This document shows, one piece after another, positions 32,930-44,379 of a DNA stretch of 64,000 nt. Within the stretch, counting starts at the first letter, position 1; each line of letters starts with the position of its first letter. Origin of the DNA: Dipteronia dyeriana (Eukaryota; Streptophyta; Magnoliopsida; Sapindales; Sapindaceae); NCBI GenBank assembly GCA_032871835.1, contig CM065302.1:2355094-2419093 (forward strand), read 5' to 3'. The notes under the pieces are model-generated. The model saw only the letters and a program-made list of their open reading frames with translations, had not been told where the DNA came from and made no database searches. Made by a program: the position numbers and the translations under genes.

Positions 32930-33640
32930 TAAAGATGAATCGAGTTTTTGTTTAGTTTGAAAAAAGCTCCATAATTTGAAAAAAAATGCTCGATCCCTTA
33001 GGAAAAGTTCTCGATAATTTGACAAATAATCTCGATCCCTTAAAAGAATTCTCGATCCCTTAAAAAATTTATGGAACCCTTAGAAATAGTTCTCGGTACA
33101 TTAGAAAAAGTTCTCGGTCCTTTAAAAATATTCTCAATCCCTTAAAAAAAGTTCTCGTTCTCTTGTTAAAAGTTCTCGATCCCTTAGAAAAAGTTCTCGA
33201 TCCCTTGTTAAAAGGTCTCGATCCCTTGTTAAAAGCTCTCCATTCTTTGATAAAAGTTCTCGATCTCTTTAAAAAGTTCTAGAACCTTTAGAAATGTTCT
33301 CGATCCCTTAGAACAAGTTCTCGTTCCCATGTTAAAAGTTATCGATCCCTTGATAAAAGTTATCGATCCCTTTAAAAAGTTCTCGAACCGTTAGAAATGT
33401 CATCGATCCCTTAGAAAAAGTTCACGTTCCCTTGTAAAAAGTTCTCGTTCCCTTGTTAAAAGTTCTCGAACCATTATAAAAAGTTTTCGATAATTTGAAA
33501 AATATTCTCGATAAAAGTTCTCGAATCGAACCTTTTTAAAAGTTCTCGATCATTTGTAAATTATTCTCGAACCCTTGAAAAAGTTCTCGATCCATTTTAA
33601 ATTTTTGTAACTGTTAGTAATTGTTAGTAATTGTAAATGT
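32930..33640. repeat. Minisatellite, ~20-21 bp unit, left end of the MULE
   Basis: About thirty or more degenerate units of the type TTCTCGATCCCTTAGAAAAAG. It lies between the left terminal repeat and the transposase start. A TTTTCACAG acceptor-like sequence follows at 33680-33688, directly before GACAATGGATCG, so the array may sit in a 5' leader intron. Confidence 0.9.
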
Positions 33641-33691
33641 AATTTATTTTATCTGTTAATAATTGATTGTGATGATGATTTTCACAGGACA

Positions 33692-36360
33692 ATGGATCGG
33701 GTTAGATTAGTAATATCTTACAATGGTCGATGGGAGCAATTACCTTATGGAAGTCAGAGGTTTCTTGGTTTCGATAACCAAGGAATGTATGTGTCCAGAA
33801 ATATTATTTACGAAGAGCTGGTGTCGATCGTACAAACCATTGTGAAGTACGATGTGAACAAATACATTGCTGATCTACAATCTATATCAATCGTTCCCGG
33901 GACAACATGTCGCACATTTATAAGAAATGATGACAATGTTTTGTTTATGCTAGGGGAAGATAGGGTAATCCCTCAAGTATGTGTCAGTTTAATTGAGAGG
34001 GCTGCAAGAGTTGTCATCGGTGAAGAAATGCCTCCTTATGATAACACCCAATAATTTCTATCTTCAGGCGGAAGCAACCAGTTGTTCACAGAAAGAAGTG
34101 AGATTGACGGTAGGGAAAACCTATGTGGTGTCCCACCGGAAGTAGCCGACCATGGTGATATAGTTGGAGCTCAATTGGACGATGATTTCGGTTGTCAAAT
34201 TGAAATGAACGTTGGGCAGTACAACCACCAATACAATGAGATGTACAATGAGCGGAACAATGAACCTCATAACTTACCAATCCATGAGGTGGCTAATGAG
34301 GCAAATTTGTAAATACCGAATAAGGAAGAAGATGAAGAACCATTCGAAACGGAAAGATGTGCAAGACGTGAACACAGATATAGTTCCACTGCAGTAGATA
34401 TAGCTGGGACATCTGAGGTCTGACTTGATGTAACTCCAGGTGATTCTGATAATGCTAGAACGTGGGTTATTCCAGAAGCAGAATCATACTCGTTTGGTAT
34501 GGGTGGAAGCAGAAACTTGGTAGAAGATGAACCTACCGGCATGATATATAAAGGTCGATTTTTTCCTACTAAAAAGGATTTGAAGAGATTGACTGGCCAT
34601 TTTGCAATGCGGCACAACTTCGAGTGGAAGGTGAAAAGGTAGAATAAAACAACATTACATCTCGTTTGTTTGATGGACAACTGTATATGGAAGTTAAGAG
34701 CGGTTATGAGAGATGAAGCGATATACTTTCAAGTACGAAGTTTTATCAACGAACACACTTGTCCGTTGGAGAAGATTCATCACCGCCATCGTCAAGCTAG
34801 TGCAGTCATAATTGGAGAAGTGGTTGCACCTAGATTGCAGCAACAGAATGGTCGACTAATGCGTCCGAAGGACATAATCACCGACATGAAAACAATGTAT
34901 GGCATCCAAATAATGTACAGTAAGGCACATCAAGCCCTTGATTACGCATTGTCACTTACCTATGGAACGCATGAGGAAAGCTTCCAACTGCTATCATCAT
35001 TCGGTTACGTGTTGGAACAACAAAATCCCGAAACGATTACTGACTTACAGTGCGATGAAAATGGTAAATTCCTATACTTTTTCATGTCATTAGGTGCCTC
35101 ACTCAGAGGATTCCAGAGGTGTATGCGTTCAGTTATTACCGTTGATGGTACCTATTTAAAGGGTAGATTTGGGGGAACAATGTTTGTTACAACTGCACAA
35201 GATGGGAATGAACAGGTTTATCTAATTGCTTTTAGGTACGGTGACTCGAAAAACAACCTATCATGGGAGTGGTTTTTGGATTGCTTGAAAGGTGCCCTTG
35301 GCCATATAGATGATTTGGTTTTAATTTTTGATCGACATGCAAGCATTGAAGTAGGGATTTCTAAAATGATCCCTTATGCTACTCATACCATATGTTGTTG
35401 GCACTTTTATAAAAATATTAAGAAAAGATATCATAGAAAGGATGTGGCCGCAATAATGGATAAAGCAGCCCGAGCGTACACCGAGTTGCAATATAACCGG
35501 CACATGGAAGAGTTACGCAACTTGCACCCGAATGCATATGAATATGTAATTGATGCCGGTCCACACAAGTGGTCCCGTGTTCACTGCCCCGATAAAAGGT
35601 ATAGGGTGATGACAACAAATGTTGCAGAATACATTAATACATGCCTTAAATTTGCACGACAACTGCCTATGTTGACATTTACAGAGTTTATTAGGAATAT
35701 GCTACAGCGTTGATTTCACGATCGTCATAGGGCTGTACAATCCATGCATCATCAGTTGACCGACGCAACACATATTGTGATCCTGAAACGTGTTGAAAAG
35801 TACAATTTTATGGCCGTTAATCCTGTTGACTGGAATATATTTTCGGTGAAACGGGCTGGAAAACAGTGGACCGTTGACTTAGCCCAGAAGACCTGCATAT
35901 GTAACAAATTCCAAATGGACCATCTTCCATGTTCTCACGCTCTCACTGCTGCAAGGTACATCTTACAATTTTGTGTACGGTTAATATTACTTTAACATCA
36001 TACAATTTTATCATCGTTTTCAATGTTTGTACAGGGACCGAAACATGGATTTCACATCCCTCTGTGCGGACTACTATAAGCGATAAACACTTATTGATGC
36101 GTACTCAGTTCCTATTATGCCGGTTGGACATCCTTCCACTTGGATTTTGCCATCTGACAAAGCTGAGAGAGTCATTTTGAATCCAAGCTCCAGGAGACAA
36201 GCAGGCAGGCCGAGGGCTTCACGTCGTATCTCGTCTTCAGGTAGAACATCCTCACAGAACTGCAGACAATGTCGACAACCAAGGCATAATTCGAGGAGAT
36301 GTTCTAACCCAGCTTTTACTGATAAAGATCCGAGCAGAGTCATTCCTGAGGATACAGACG
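33692..36360 (+). pseudogene. MURA-type (MuDR family) transposase, broken
   Basis: A single reading frame runs from MDRVRLVISYNGRW at 33692 to 35955, then an 80-bp GT-AG intron (35956-36034) and a last exon to about 36360. Domains in order: a PB1-like N-terminus; the MuDR DNA-binding region (YKGRFFPTKKDLKRLTGHFA, FINEHTCPLE); the MULE catalytic domain with ITVDGTYLKGRFGGT (first Asp) and LVLIFDRHASIEVGI (second Asp); a SWIM zinc finger CICNKFQMDHLPCSH; and in the last exon a knuckle CRQCRQPRHNSRRC. In-frame stops near 34052, 34310, 34422, 34640, 35711 and 36085 kill it, although the frame itself is never shifted. Confidence 0.87.
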
Positions 36361-36519
36361 TAAGTGTAGTATCTATCATACTGTTTGTCACAACAGACAG
36401 ACATGTCCTACTAGAGACGGTGGGACCGTGGAATGAATTGAGGCGTTATCATGATGACATTGTTATAATTTGTTTTCGTATGACTTGTTAAGTAACTGAA
36501 ATGCAATTGTATTTAAATA

Positions 36520-36658
36520 TGATTTGTATATATACAAATGTAAAAAAATTATACAAAAGAATTGGTAAATATACAAAACTGTTCGCACATATACAAAAAA
36601 AATTGTAACTATACAAAGTAATTGGAACGTATACAAAAGAATTTGGTACGTATACACA
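36520..36658. repeat. Third ~20-bp array, between the two convergent MULE genes
   Basis: Six or so degenerate units of the form ATACAAAAGAATTGGTA in a very AT-rich stretch between the end of the transposase (plus) and the end of the ULP gene (minus). Period is 19-22 bp. It may serve as the shared 3' end region. Confidence 0.65.
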
Positions 36659-36675
36659 TGAATTACTATAGAAAT

Positions 36676-39600
36676 CTATACGGGCTTGGAGTTTGCAAAT
36701 ATTTCAACCGTCATCTTCTCCCGAATGATCCCCATATCGTCTTCAGACCAATCGAAATCATTTTTGTTAGTCAGTATATACTCGATAAATCTCAACGTAT
36801 GGGGACCATAGTTACCCCTGCAGTTGGACACATTAACAAGCGTTAATAAAACATTAGGTTTATACTAATACAATCTTAAAGTGACTGTTACGTAATGTCT
36901 TACGATTGCTTCTACTGGGAGACATGTTTTCCCGACACGACGCTGACATCAATGGCTTACTTGTCTTCTCAAATTTCAACAGTCCAGCCGCTCGTTTAGT
37001 ATGAAACCTGGCCTGATGCAACATCGAGGGCACAAAGTAGCGCAACGGGACTACCTGCTGCTTCTGGATATGAGATGTTACCTCCTGTCTCAAGGGGTCG
37101 ACTATTAACATCTTCCAGTATGTAAGGTCCACAGTCACCAACAGCCAATGTTGGCGACCAATGTTACACTGTATCAGAACCTGTAAACGTCAACATCACA
37201 GAATTGTAGGGATGTACAAAGACATTTATATATACAATTGCAAACCATGTCAAGTAACACTTACCATGCAAACCTCGTGCCACGGACGACATCCATTCGG
37301 GGCACCCCCAAAGACCGTCGTAAGGTCATCATCCTTCCACCAAGACCTCAAAAGATTCCAATGGCTTGGGGTGATCTGCCCGCGAGAATCGCGAGGCATC
37401 ATTTTCCTGTACTGGTGCTCTAGATAGGACTGTAGAAAAAATAACTCAAATTTAATAATGTTTGCCATGCAAACCTAAAAGCTTGCGTAATCATTACTAA
37501 TTTCAGTACTTACAAAAAATTACGAGTCCAATATGTTAACCATCTGACTATACACATTCGGGAAAGCCCGTTGATGCTTTCGAAGAATATGAAGGTACGC
37601 GTCCATATGCTAGAAATATAAACAAGTTAAGATATGTTATGATGCTTACACATCTAAAACAAATAGTAAAATCTAGATTTACGGTCCCACATACCTCATC
37701 ATTAACATCCATGAAGTTGATCTGCAACCGATGGAACCATGCAGCATCAACAAACTCCAGCAAATCGATATCACGTCTGCATTAATGTTCCATCAGCTAC
37801 ACATTTATATAATGCATTACAAGAAAAGCAAAAACCTAAAGGACAATGAATTTTACTTACAGTTTCGCGTTTACGTTCTTCTTGAAGGCTCGGTACGCCT
37901 TCAACTAGGTATCGTCACCAGTCCCTGGGGATTAAATACGTGGTGGTCAGGTCCCTCTACTATTACCCTCACCCTCTTAGGTCGCGCGGATCTGTGTACG
38001 GGCTAACCAACTGCCAACCGCGCTTCAGTACATGTCTGTGCTTTCGAACTCCACCCGATGGGGTATGCTCAGATGAGGATGAGGGAGGGGGAGCCTGCTG
38101 CTGGAGGGGAGGTAGAGTGGGAGCCTGCTCCTCGGTCGGAGGTGAAAGGGGAAGGGGAGTCTGCTACTCGATCGGAGGTGGAGGTGGAGGTGGAGGTAGA
38201 GGTGGAGGGGGGGCCTGCTTCTCAGTCGAAGGGGGAGGGGGAGGGGGAGGGGGAGGGGGAGCCTGCTGCTCGGACGGAGGTGGAGGGGGAGGGGGATCCT
38301 GTTTCTCGAACGTCGGTGGCGGGGGAGCCTGCTGTTCGCTAGGAGGTGTGGGAGGAACCTAGGAATCTCTCTAAGCGGGAGGGGAAGCCTGTGAATCTCT
38401 CTGATCTGAAGGGGGAGCCTGCGAATCGCTCTGACAGGGAGGGGGGCCGACTGCTCGCTCAGATGGGAAGAGGAAGGGGGAGGGGGAGACTGAGCCCCAC
38501 TATCCAGAAATGCCCCTCCGATATGTGGATCCTCTGTATGGGTCCTACAGCCCTGAAGGCCCCCGATCAATGCAAGCAACTCCCTATGTTATTGCTGTCG
38601 ATCCTCCTCGCTCTTCCGAAACAAATAGAGCAACTCTCGGTGCTGTTGTTGTCGATCCTCCTCACTCTTCCGGAGGGCTTCACACAACTCCTTCAAGTTA
38701 TGTTCTTAACGGGCCTGAAATCATGCAACTGTGTTAATACGGAAACAATTTACAACTCCTGTTAATAAAAAGAAAACTACCATCTCCACTTACCTCCCCA
38801 TCAAGTTGAACGCCTGCACGGGAATCTCCTGTAGCGGAACCAGTTTCTGGGGTGGTAAACCGAACCTGTCTCACTCGCCAGTGAGACAGCTGAGATTCGC
38901 CAGTGTCCATGCCTCTGAATTCTGGACCTGTAGGGTCTGAAACCTCCGTCTCTGAACACCTCCCACCCTCATCCTTCTCCTCGGGATGAACTGCACTTAT
39001 AGTCGGCTCAGGGACAGTAGGAAGGTGAACCCTGTCGTCCTGCACATAAGGGCTCTCTCTTTCACTTAGGCCTGCAAAGTACGGGGCCACTGCCTCAGCT
39101 GCTGTGGGCAAGATTTCCATCCTCGCCGACATTTGAAAGCGTATTTAGATGAATGTCATTATTACTTATCGTAAGTAAAAAAAATTACTTAACAAAAAAA
39201 TAAATTATCCTAGCACTAAAAATATTCTCCAGCTTCTTCCCTCTAGGTTGTTTGGTCAACTCCCACTTCAACAATGGAGGGGAAAGGTCTGTAACCCTTG
39301 GAGTCCCGAAAACGACGACCAGTTAGGGGATCACCTCAAAAGAAAATATCTGCATCAAAGATACATATAGTTAGAATCCAAAACAATTTTTGAGTCAAAA
39401 TTAAATGTACATGTTGGAAATCAAATTTCTTACCAAAAGGGCGTGTGATAGACCGTAGATGTTGTACCCCTTCATAGAATGTCCAACATCGCCCTGTGAC
39501 TGTTGCCGTCTATCCTCACGACGTCATGGTAAGGCATGCTTGAATGAAAATATAGAATGCCTATAGACGTGGGCACCCCACGGGAATGCATCGAAGGCAT

Positions 39601-41221
39601 TGAGGTCATCTACCAACCAAAACTGCTATACTGGAATCTTCAATCTCTCGTCCACCCCCATCAGTATCCAGTTCAACATGTAAATGAGGCACAACTTCAC
39701 AGCATCGTACGCCTGTTGAAACTCTCCCTGGGTAAGAACAACCCTCAAGGCATCCAACGATACCTCATCTTGTCCAGGAAAGTACCGTTGATGTATGTCA
39801 TTCTCAACTGCAACATACATACTCGTGTCTGGTACGACTCCAAAACGTAATCCGGTGATGAGGCTAAATTCTACCTTCGAAAACCTCACCACATGGTTCC
39901 CTAACAAGAACCGAATCTCATCTGTCGGCCCGTCATGGTCCAACTCCCGCAACAGCAGCTGATAAATAACACCACCTGAAAACTTCATCTCCCGGTGCAT
40001 CGACATGAAATGCCCGAAATAGAAGGCCATGAACCGACGCCAAGCCTCAACAACAAACTCTTCAGGGACCCAATTAAGTGCATCATTTATACGGGTAAGG
40101 GTTTCAAAATGGTCGTGTCTGGTCAATTTTCCCTTGAACCAATCTCCCTCTGTAGTTTTAAGCAATTCCTTCATGTTGCTCTTCATCTGCAATGTCACAG
40201 AAACAGTACATCAGTAAACTGCACAAAAACTAAAAAATATTCTCGATCGTTTGAAACCAATTCTCGATACTTTTAAAATATTCTTGATCCTTTGAAAAAG
40301 TTCTCAATTTGTCTAAAAAGTTCTCGATCCTTTGCAAATAGGCTCGATCCTTTGAAATTAGTCTCGATCCTTTGTAAAACCTCTCGATTAATTGAAAAAT
40401 ATTCTCGATCATTTGAAAAAGTTCTCGACCCTTTGAAAAACATTCTCGATCGTTATAAAACTATTATTGATTCTTTGAAAATACTCTCGATCCTTTGAAA
40501 AACCTCTCGATTCTTTGAAAATGTTATCGATAAATTTAAAAAATCTCGACCCTTTGAAAATATTATTGAACCTTTGAAAATAGTCTCAATCCTTTGAAAA
40601 ACCTCTCGATCCTTTGAAAAATCTTCTCGGTCATTTTATAAAATCTGAACCCTTTGAAAAATATTTTCGATTGTTTGAAAACATTCTCAATCCTTTGAAA
40701 ATAGTCTCGACACTTTGACAAACATCTCGATTCTTTGAAAAATATTCTCGATTAGATGATAAATCTTTTCGATTCGATCATTTAAAAAAATCTCGATCAT
40801 TTGAAAAACATTCTCGATCGTTATCAAAATTTTCTCGATCCTTTCAAAATAGTCTGGATCCTTTGAAAAACCTTTCGATTCTTTGAAAAATATTCTCGAT
40901 CATTTAACAAAAGCTCGATCACTTTGAAAAACATTCTCGATCACTTTCAAAAACCTCTCGAATCTTTCTAAAAAATTTCCTCAATCTCGCTTGAAATATT
41001 CTCGATTTATTTCTATTTAAAAACAAAAATTCCTCGATACCAGAACATTCAACCTCATTTCAAACCCAAACCCAAACCCAAACCAAAACCAAAACCACAA
41101 CCAGTCTCAACCCTAATCTACAATTTCAATCAACAGAACAACTCTAATATGCAATAATAAGTTATGAACAACATATCGATAAATAAAACAAACTGAACTT
41201 ACCTCTGTCATCACTGCGAAA
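36676..41221 (-). pseudogene. ULP-like (DUF1985 plus C48 peptidase) gene of the MULE, broken
   Basis: A plausible first coding exon is only MTE (41221-41213), followed by a GTAAGT donor and a 1.0-kb intron holding a minisatellite. Exon 2 (40186-39434) starts MKSNMKELLKTTEGDWFKGK and contains the DUF1985 segment FSKVEFSLITGLRFGVVPDT. Stops lie at 39626-39628 and 39524-39526. The next exon starts near 39349, with another stop. A proline-rich hinge is encoded at 38500-38056. The C48 peptidase part shows HMDAYLHILRKHQRAFPNVY, then RQHWLLVTVDLTYWKMLIVD (His and Asp of the triad) and GNYGPHTLRFIEY, where the catalytic Cys is expected but Tyr is read. The end is at 36676. ULP enzymes process SUMO; this copy should be inactive. 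Confidence 0.72.
40235..41010. repeat. Minisatellite, ~20 bp unit, right end of the MULE, in the ULP first intron
   Basis: Around 35-40 units of the type TTCTCGATCCTTTGAAAAA. The core TCTCGATCC is shared with the left array and points the same way on the plus strand, so relative to the element ends the two arrays are direct, not inverted. Confidence 0.9.
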
Positions 41222-41419
41222 TGTACTATATTGCCGTTTCGGTCAATAAACTGTCGATTTGCTCGCCGTCGGTTTCTTTCTCAGTGTTGCTTTTCTCAGA
41301 CTCACAAAACGATAACTTTTCTCTCTTTTTCAATTTTATGGGGGTATTCTCGTCTCTTTAGTTTAAATTGTGCATTTTAAATTTACATTACTAAACTGGT
41401 GATATTTGCACAACACCCC

Positions 41420-42419
41420 TCTCAAATAGTACCATTTATTTATTGAGCCCAGTTCAAGATTCTAGTAATTTCATGATAAATTATTCTCAAAACGACAATG
41501 GACTGCTCGAACAAAATACAGATATGACTCATGATGTCCATTTCTAGGATGACCGTCCCCCACTGGAATCTTAGGTCATATTCCAAAAAAGGGAAGGTAA
41601 GTTTCAAGATTTTATTGTTCATATACTTTAATTTCTTTTTGAAGAGGTGTGTTTGAGGTGTGTTTTGGATGTTAGGGTTTAGTTTATGTGAATTTAAGTT
41701 TTTTATTTAACATGTACCTTATTTATCATTATTATTTATTATTATTACTTTTAGTTTTTACATATCTTGGTTTTCAAATATTAAAGGCTGCCAAAATTAT
41801 TTATTTCAGTAAAACAGTTTTAATTTGCAGATTTTTTTTTCGACAATCTATCCTCAAAAATCTCTGAAATTTAATCTGAAAATGTTTTTTTTTTATGTAT
41901 TCTAATATCCTGGATACAGTGGTTTTATTAAATTCCAAACAATGTATGAATTATTTTATATTTTTAAATGCAATTGACTCACCGTTGAAAATAACTTGAC
42001 ATAAGTACATAACTGTTGTTATCTAAAAATAGACTATTTATAAATGGATTTTTAATGTAAAACATTCTCCTTATTTATCTGTAGGAACCCTATGTGTCAG
42101 CTTTAACCCCACAAAAAATAGGGACCTTATGTTAAGGAATTAATTTTTAAAAATTGACTGATGCTTGTTCAATTTCAAACTTGTCACTGCTATGCTTCTA
42201 TTCTAAATTTTAAATTTTGTTTTATTATGACAATGACTTTTTCAGCCTAGCAAAATTGATATTTACATGCTTGTAAAAATACCGCAAAAACCTTTTTACA
42301 GTATTTAGTAGAATGTCATTAAAGGAAGTCACAAAAGAATGTCAATCTACTATGGCATGTCCCCAATACCACAAAAAATACCTGTTTTGAAACAATAAAT
42401 AAAATGCCGAATAAAAAAT
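41420..42419 (+). other. Stretch between the MULE and LINE 1; possible exon fragment
   Basis: At 41445-41598 one plus frame reads PVQDSSNFMINYSQNDNGLL and on to FQKREG, with two stops, ending at a GGAAG/GTAAGT donor. This could be the CBP60 exon interrupted by the MULE (inference only). From 41600 to 42419 the sequence is AT-rich and I see nothing in it. Confidence 0.3.
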
Positions 42420-42557
42420 GTACTTATTGGAGAAGTCCCTACGGAAGATCGCTCCTTCGGAAGGAGAACTTTTGTGGAAGCTCTGACAGGAAATCACGGA
42501 AGGCAAAAAGAGGAAGTTCTAACCATGACTTGGAACATTAACAACGGAGATACATAG

Positions 42558-44190
42558 TGGTTAAGCAAGAGTGCGGTTGGCATCTTGAAATCATTCTCTA
42601 GGATAGATTTAGTTAACGAGAGACTGAGTAGCAGGGGTTTCTCATTTTCAGCAAATTACATGGGTGATAAGAATGTACAATGGCTCTTTGAGACGGAAAT
42701 GGAGAAGGAAGGGTTTATCAAAAATAGATTCTTTTGGGATGATTGTTTTGAATCTATGTACAACTGGTCAGATGCCTTCAACTCACAATCTAGAGCTGTC
42801 TGGATACATTGTACGAGAATTCCCCTACGTTTATGGTGTGACTCCTTCTTCACCAAACTAGAGTGGATGTTCAAGGAACCATTGTTGATAGATGAAGACA
42901 CCTCCAATAAGAAAAGACTAGACAGAGGAAGGCTTCTAGTCCTGGTGAGCACAGAGGATATAGTCTCTGCAAAGATCTCAGTAAAGGTGGGGAACAATTC
43001 TTTTCCGATCATTGTTAAAGAGAGTAGTCCGGTTGATACGCCTTGGGTGGAAAGATTCCTAGGCTTGTCAAAGATTTCTAGTTCTGGGTTTTCAAATTTG
43101 CCATCAAAGAAGACAGACGTACGTGAAGAAGAAGAAGGAGATACAGGGGATCCACACTCTTCACCAGAGCTACATTGGGAAGAGGAAAAGGAAAAGGATG
43201 ATCACAAGCACTCTTTCCTAAACAAAAAAGAATGGTTGTAAGTGTAGGTTGCATACTGGAGGGAGGGTTGCAAACCCTGTCAATCAAGAACATCTCCTGA
43301 TAGAAAATGTTCTGACCCCTACGAATGGTCCTGAAAAGGCTATGACAGAAGATGGGATAGGGAAGGAGAAGGGGAAGGAAAAGTGGATATATAGTTCGAA
43401 ATCGAGTTTTAAACAAAAGCTGAATGGAAAGTTGGTTATTGGGAAAAATCAAAACAGATATGGAATGATAGAGAACAACAAAGCTGACAGCTTTTCCTCA
43501 TCAGATAGCTTCTCAAAAAAGAGGTTGTTATACAATATTGAAGAATAGAAGGGTGAATGCTCAAAAAGTAGCTTGAAAAGAAGAAGGGACAAGGAAAATC
43601 TTTCTTCTGGCACATCTTTGGAAAGCCCATTATTAGTTGTAAACTCTTCTCATTGCACATCACTGGAAAGCCCATTATTACCACATTTAAATGACCTGGA
43701 GCAGGCATTTGTGAAGGCTAATACTGAAATTATGACGGGTAGTGAGGGAGAAGGTTTGAAATCTAACGAGGGCTTTATAAACCCATCCCGTTGCACATCT
43801 TTGGAAAGCCCATTATTAGCCCATCTGAATGATCTGGAGATAGCTTTTGTGAAGGACAATTCGGGTATTGAAGTAGAAGCTCAATCGGACAATACTTTAC
43901 TGTGCAATAAAGTCCTAGCTCCTGGATCAGATAAAAACAGTGACAGAGCAATAGATCCCAGCAATGAAGAAGACGGATTTGTTGAAGCTGAAGACTATGA
44001 TATAACCTCATCTAAGGAAGAGGGTGTCATCGAGGAAGTTAAAAATGGGAGACAGAAAAGCAAAAAGAGCAGCTACCCAGCTAAGAAATATGGTACTAAA
44101 AACAGGAACCAACAGATTATGGAGGGAGAAATTCCGATCACTAGAAAGAATAAGATTCGGATGGCAAAGGCCAAATCCACCAAAAATTGA
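42558..44190 (+). pseudogene. ORF1 of LINE 1 (DUF4283-like), broken
   Basis: The frame enters from 42558 (WLSKSAVGILKSFSRID), just after a stop. It shows the plant ORF1 wording SRGFSFSANYMGDKNVQWLF, FIKNRFFWDDCF and AVWIHCTRIPLRLWCDSFF. A stop at 43239 and others split the hydrophilic C-terminal half. A phrase CTSLESPLL is repeated three times (about 43610-43830), each preceded by a Ser/His or Arg residue. No CCHC knuckle is seen. ORF1 proteins of this kind bind RNA in the transposition particle. Confidence 0.7.
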
Positions 44191-44379
44191 ATCATAGATG
44201 CAGAGGTGGCCAAGGTAATCGAGACTAGTATTGCCTTGGGGGTAGACTTCAACGATAATGAAGAGGAAATAACAGTGATTATAGCCGATAGAGAAATAGA
44301 AGATGAAGAAAGGATAAAGCCGAAAAGGGGTAAGTAATTTTTCTCTGATAGTGTTTGCGAGTGGGTCTCTTCTCTTTTA

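Larger units (their letters stand above)
32535..41419. mobile_element. Mutator-like element carrying transposase and ULP-like genes
   Basis: Imperfect terminal inverted repeats: the left starts GGGGAAATTGTGAGATATAT near 32535, and the right, reverse complemented, starts GGGGTGTTGTGCAAATATC at 41419. Both are followed by a TTTAAAATGCAC word. Inside are a MURA-type transposase on plus and a DUF1985/C48-peptidase gene on minus, convergent. This is the content of the Kaonashi/ULP-carrying MULEs known from plants. No convincing 9-bp target duplication was found (GTCCAAGAT left, TCTCAAATA right), so the outer ends are approximate. Both genes are full of stops. Confidence 0.8.

Noticed and set aside
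32930..33640. CRISPR-like array
   Set aside because: Units are contiguous and degenerate with no unique spacers of fixed length, the genome is a plant, and the partner array lies at the other end of the MULE. It is a minisatellite.
37940..38580. Gly-rich plus-strand frame (GGGGGGG) and Leu/Pro/Arg minus frame
   Set aside because: Low-complexity GGAGGT/GGGGGA sequence is the complement of the proline-rich hinge of the ULP-like gene; the plus-strand Gly frame is not a gene.
41060..41100. Interstitial telomere repeat (AAACCC runs) and the GGATTAGGGTTAG run at 32238
   Set aside because: Only a few units, lacking the plant AAACCCT period. Simple sequence.
32526..41428. 9-bp target duplication of the MULE
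   Set aside because: GTCCAAGAT and TCTCAAATA do not match convincingly; the outer ends may be off by some bases or the site has decayed.
42585..42590. Start codon of LINE 1 ORF1
   Set aside because: The codon there is TTG, and the conserved frame continues upstream to 42558, so it is not a start; the ORF is 5'-truncated.
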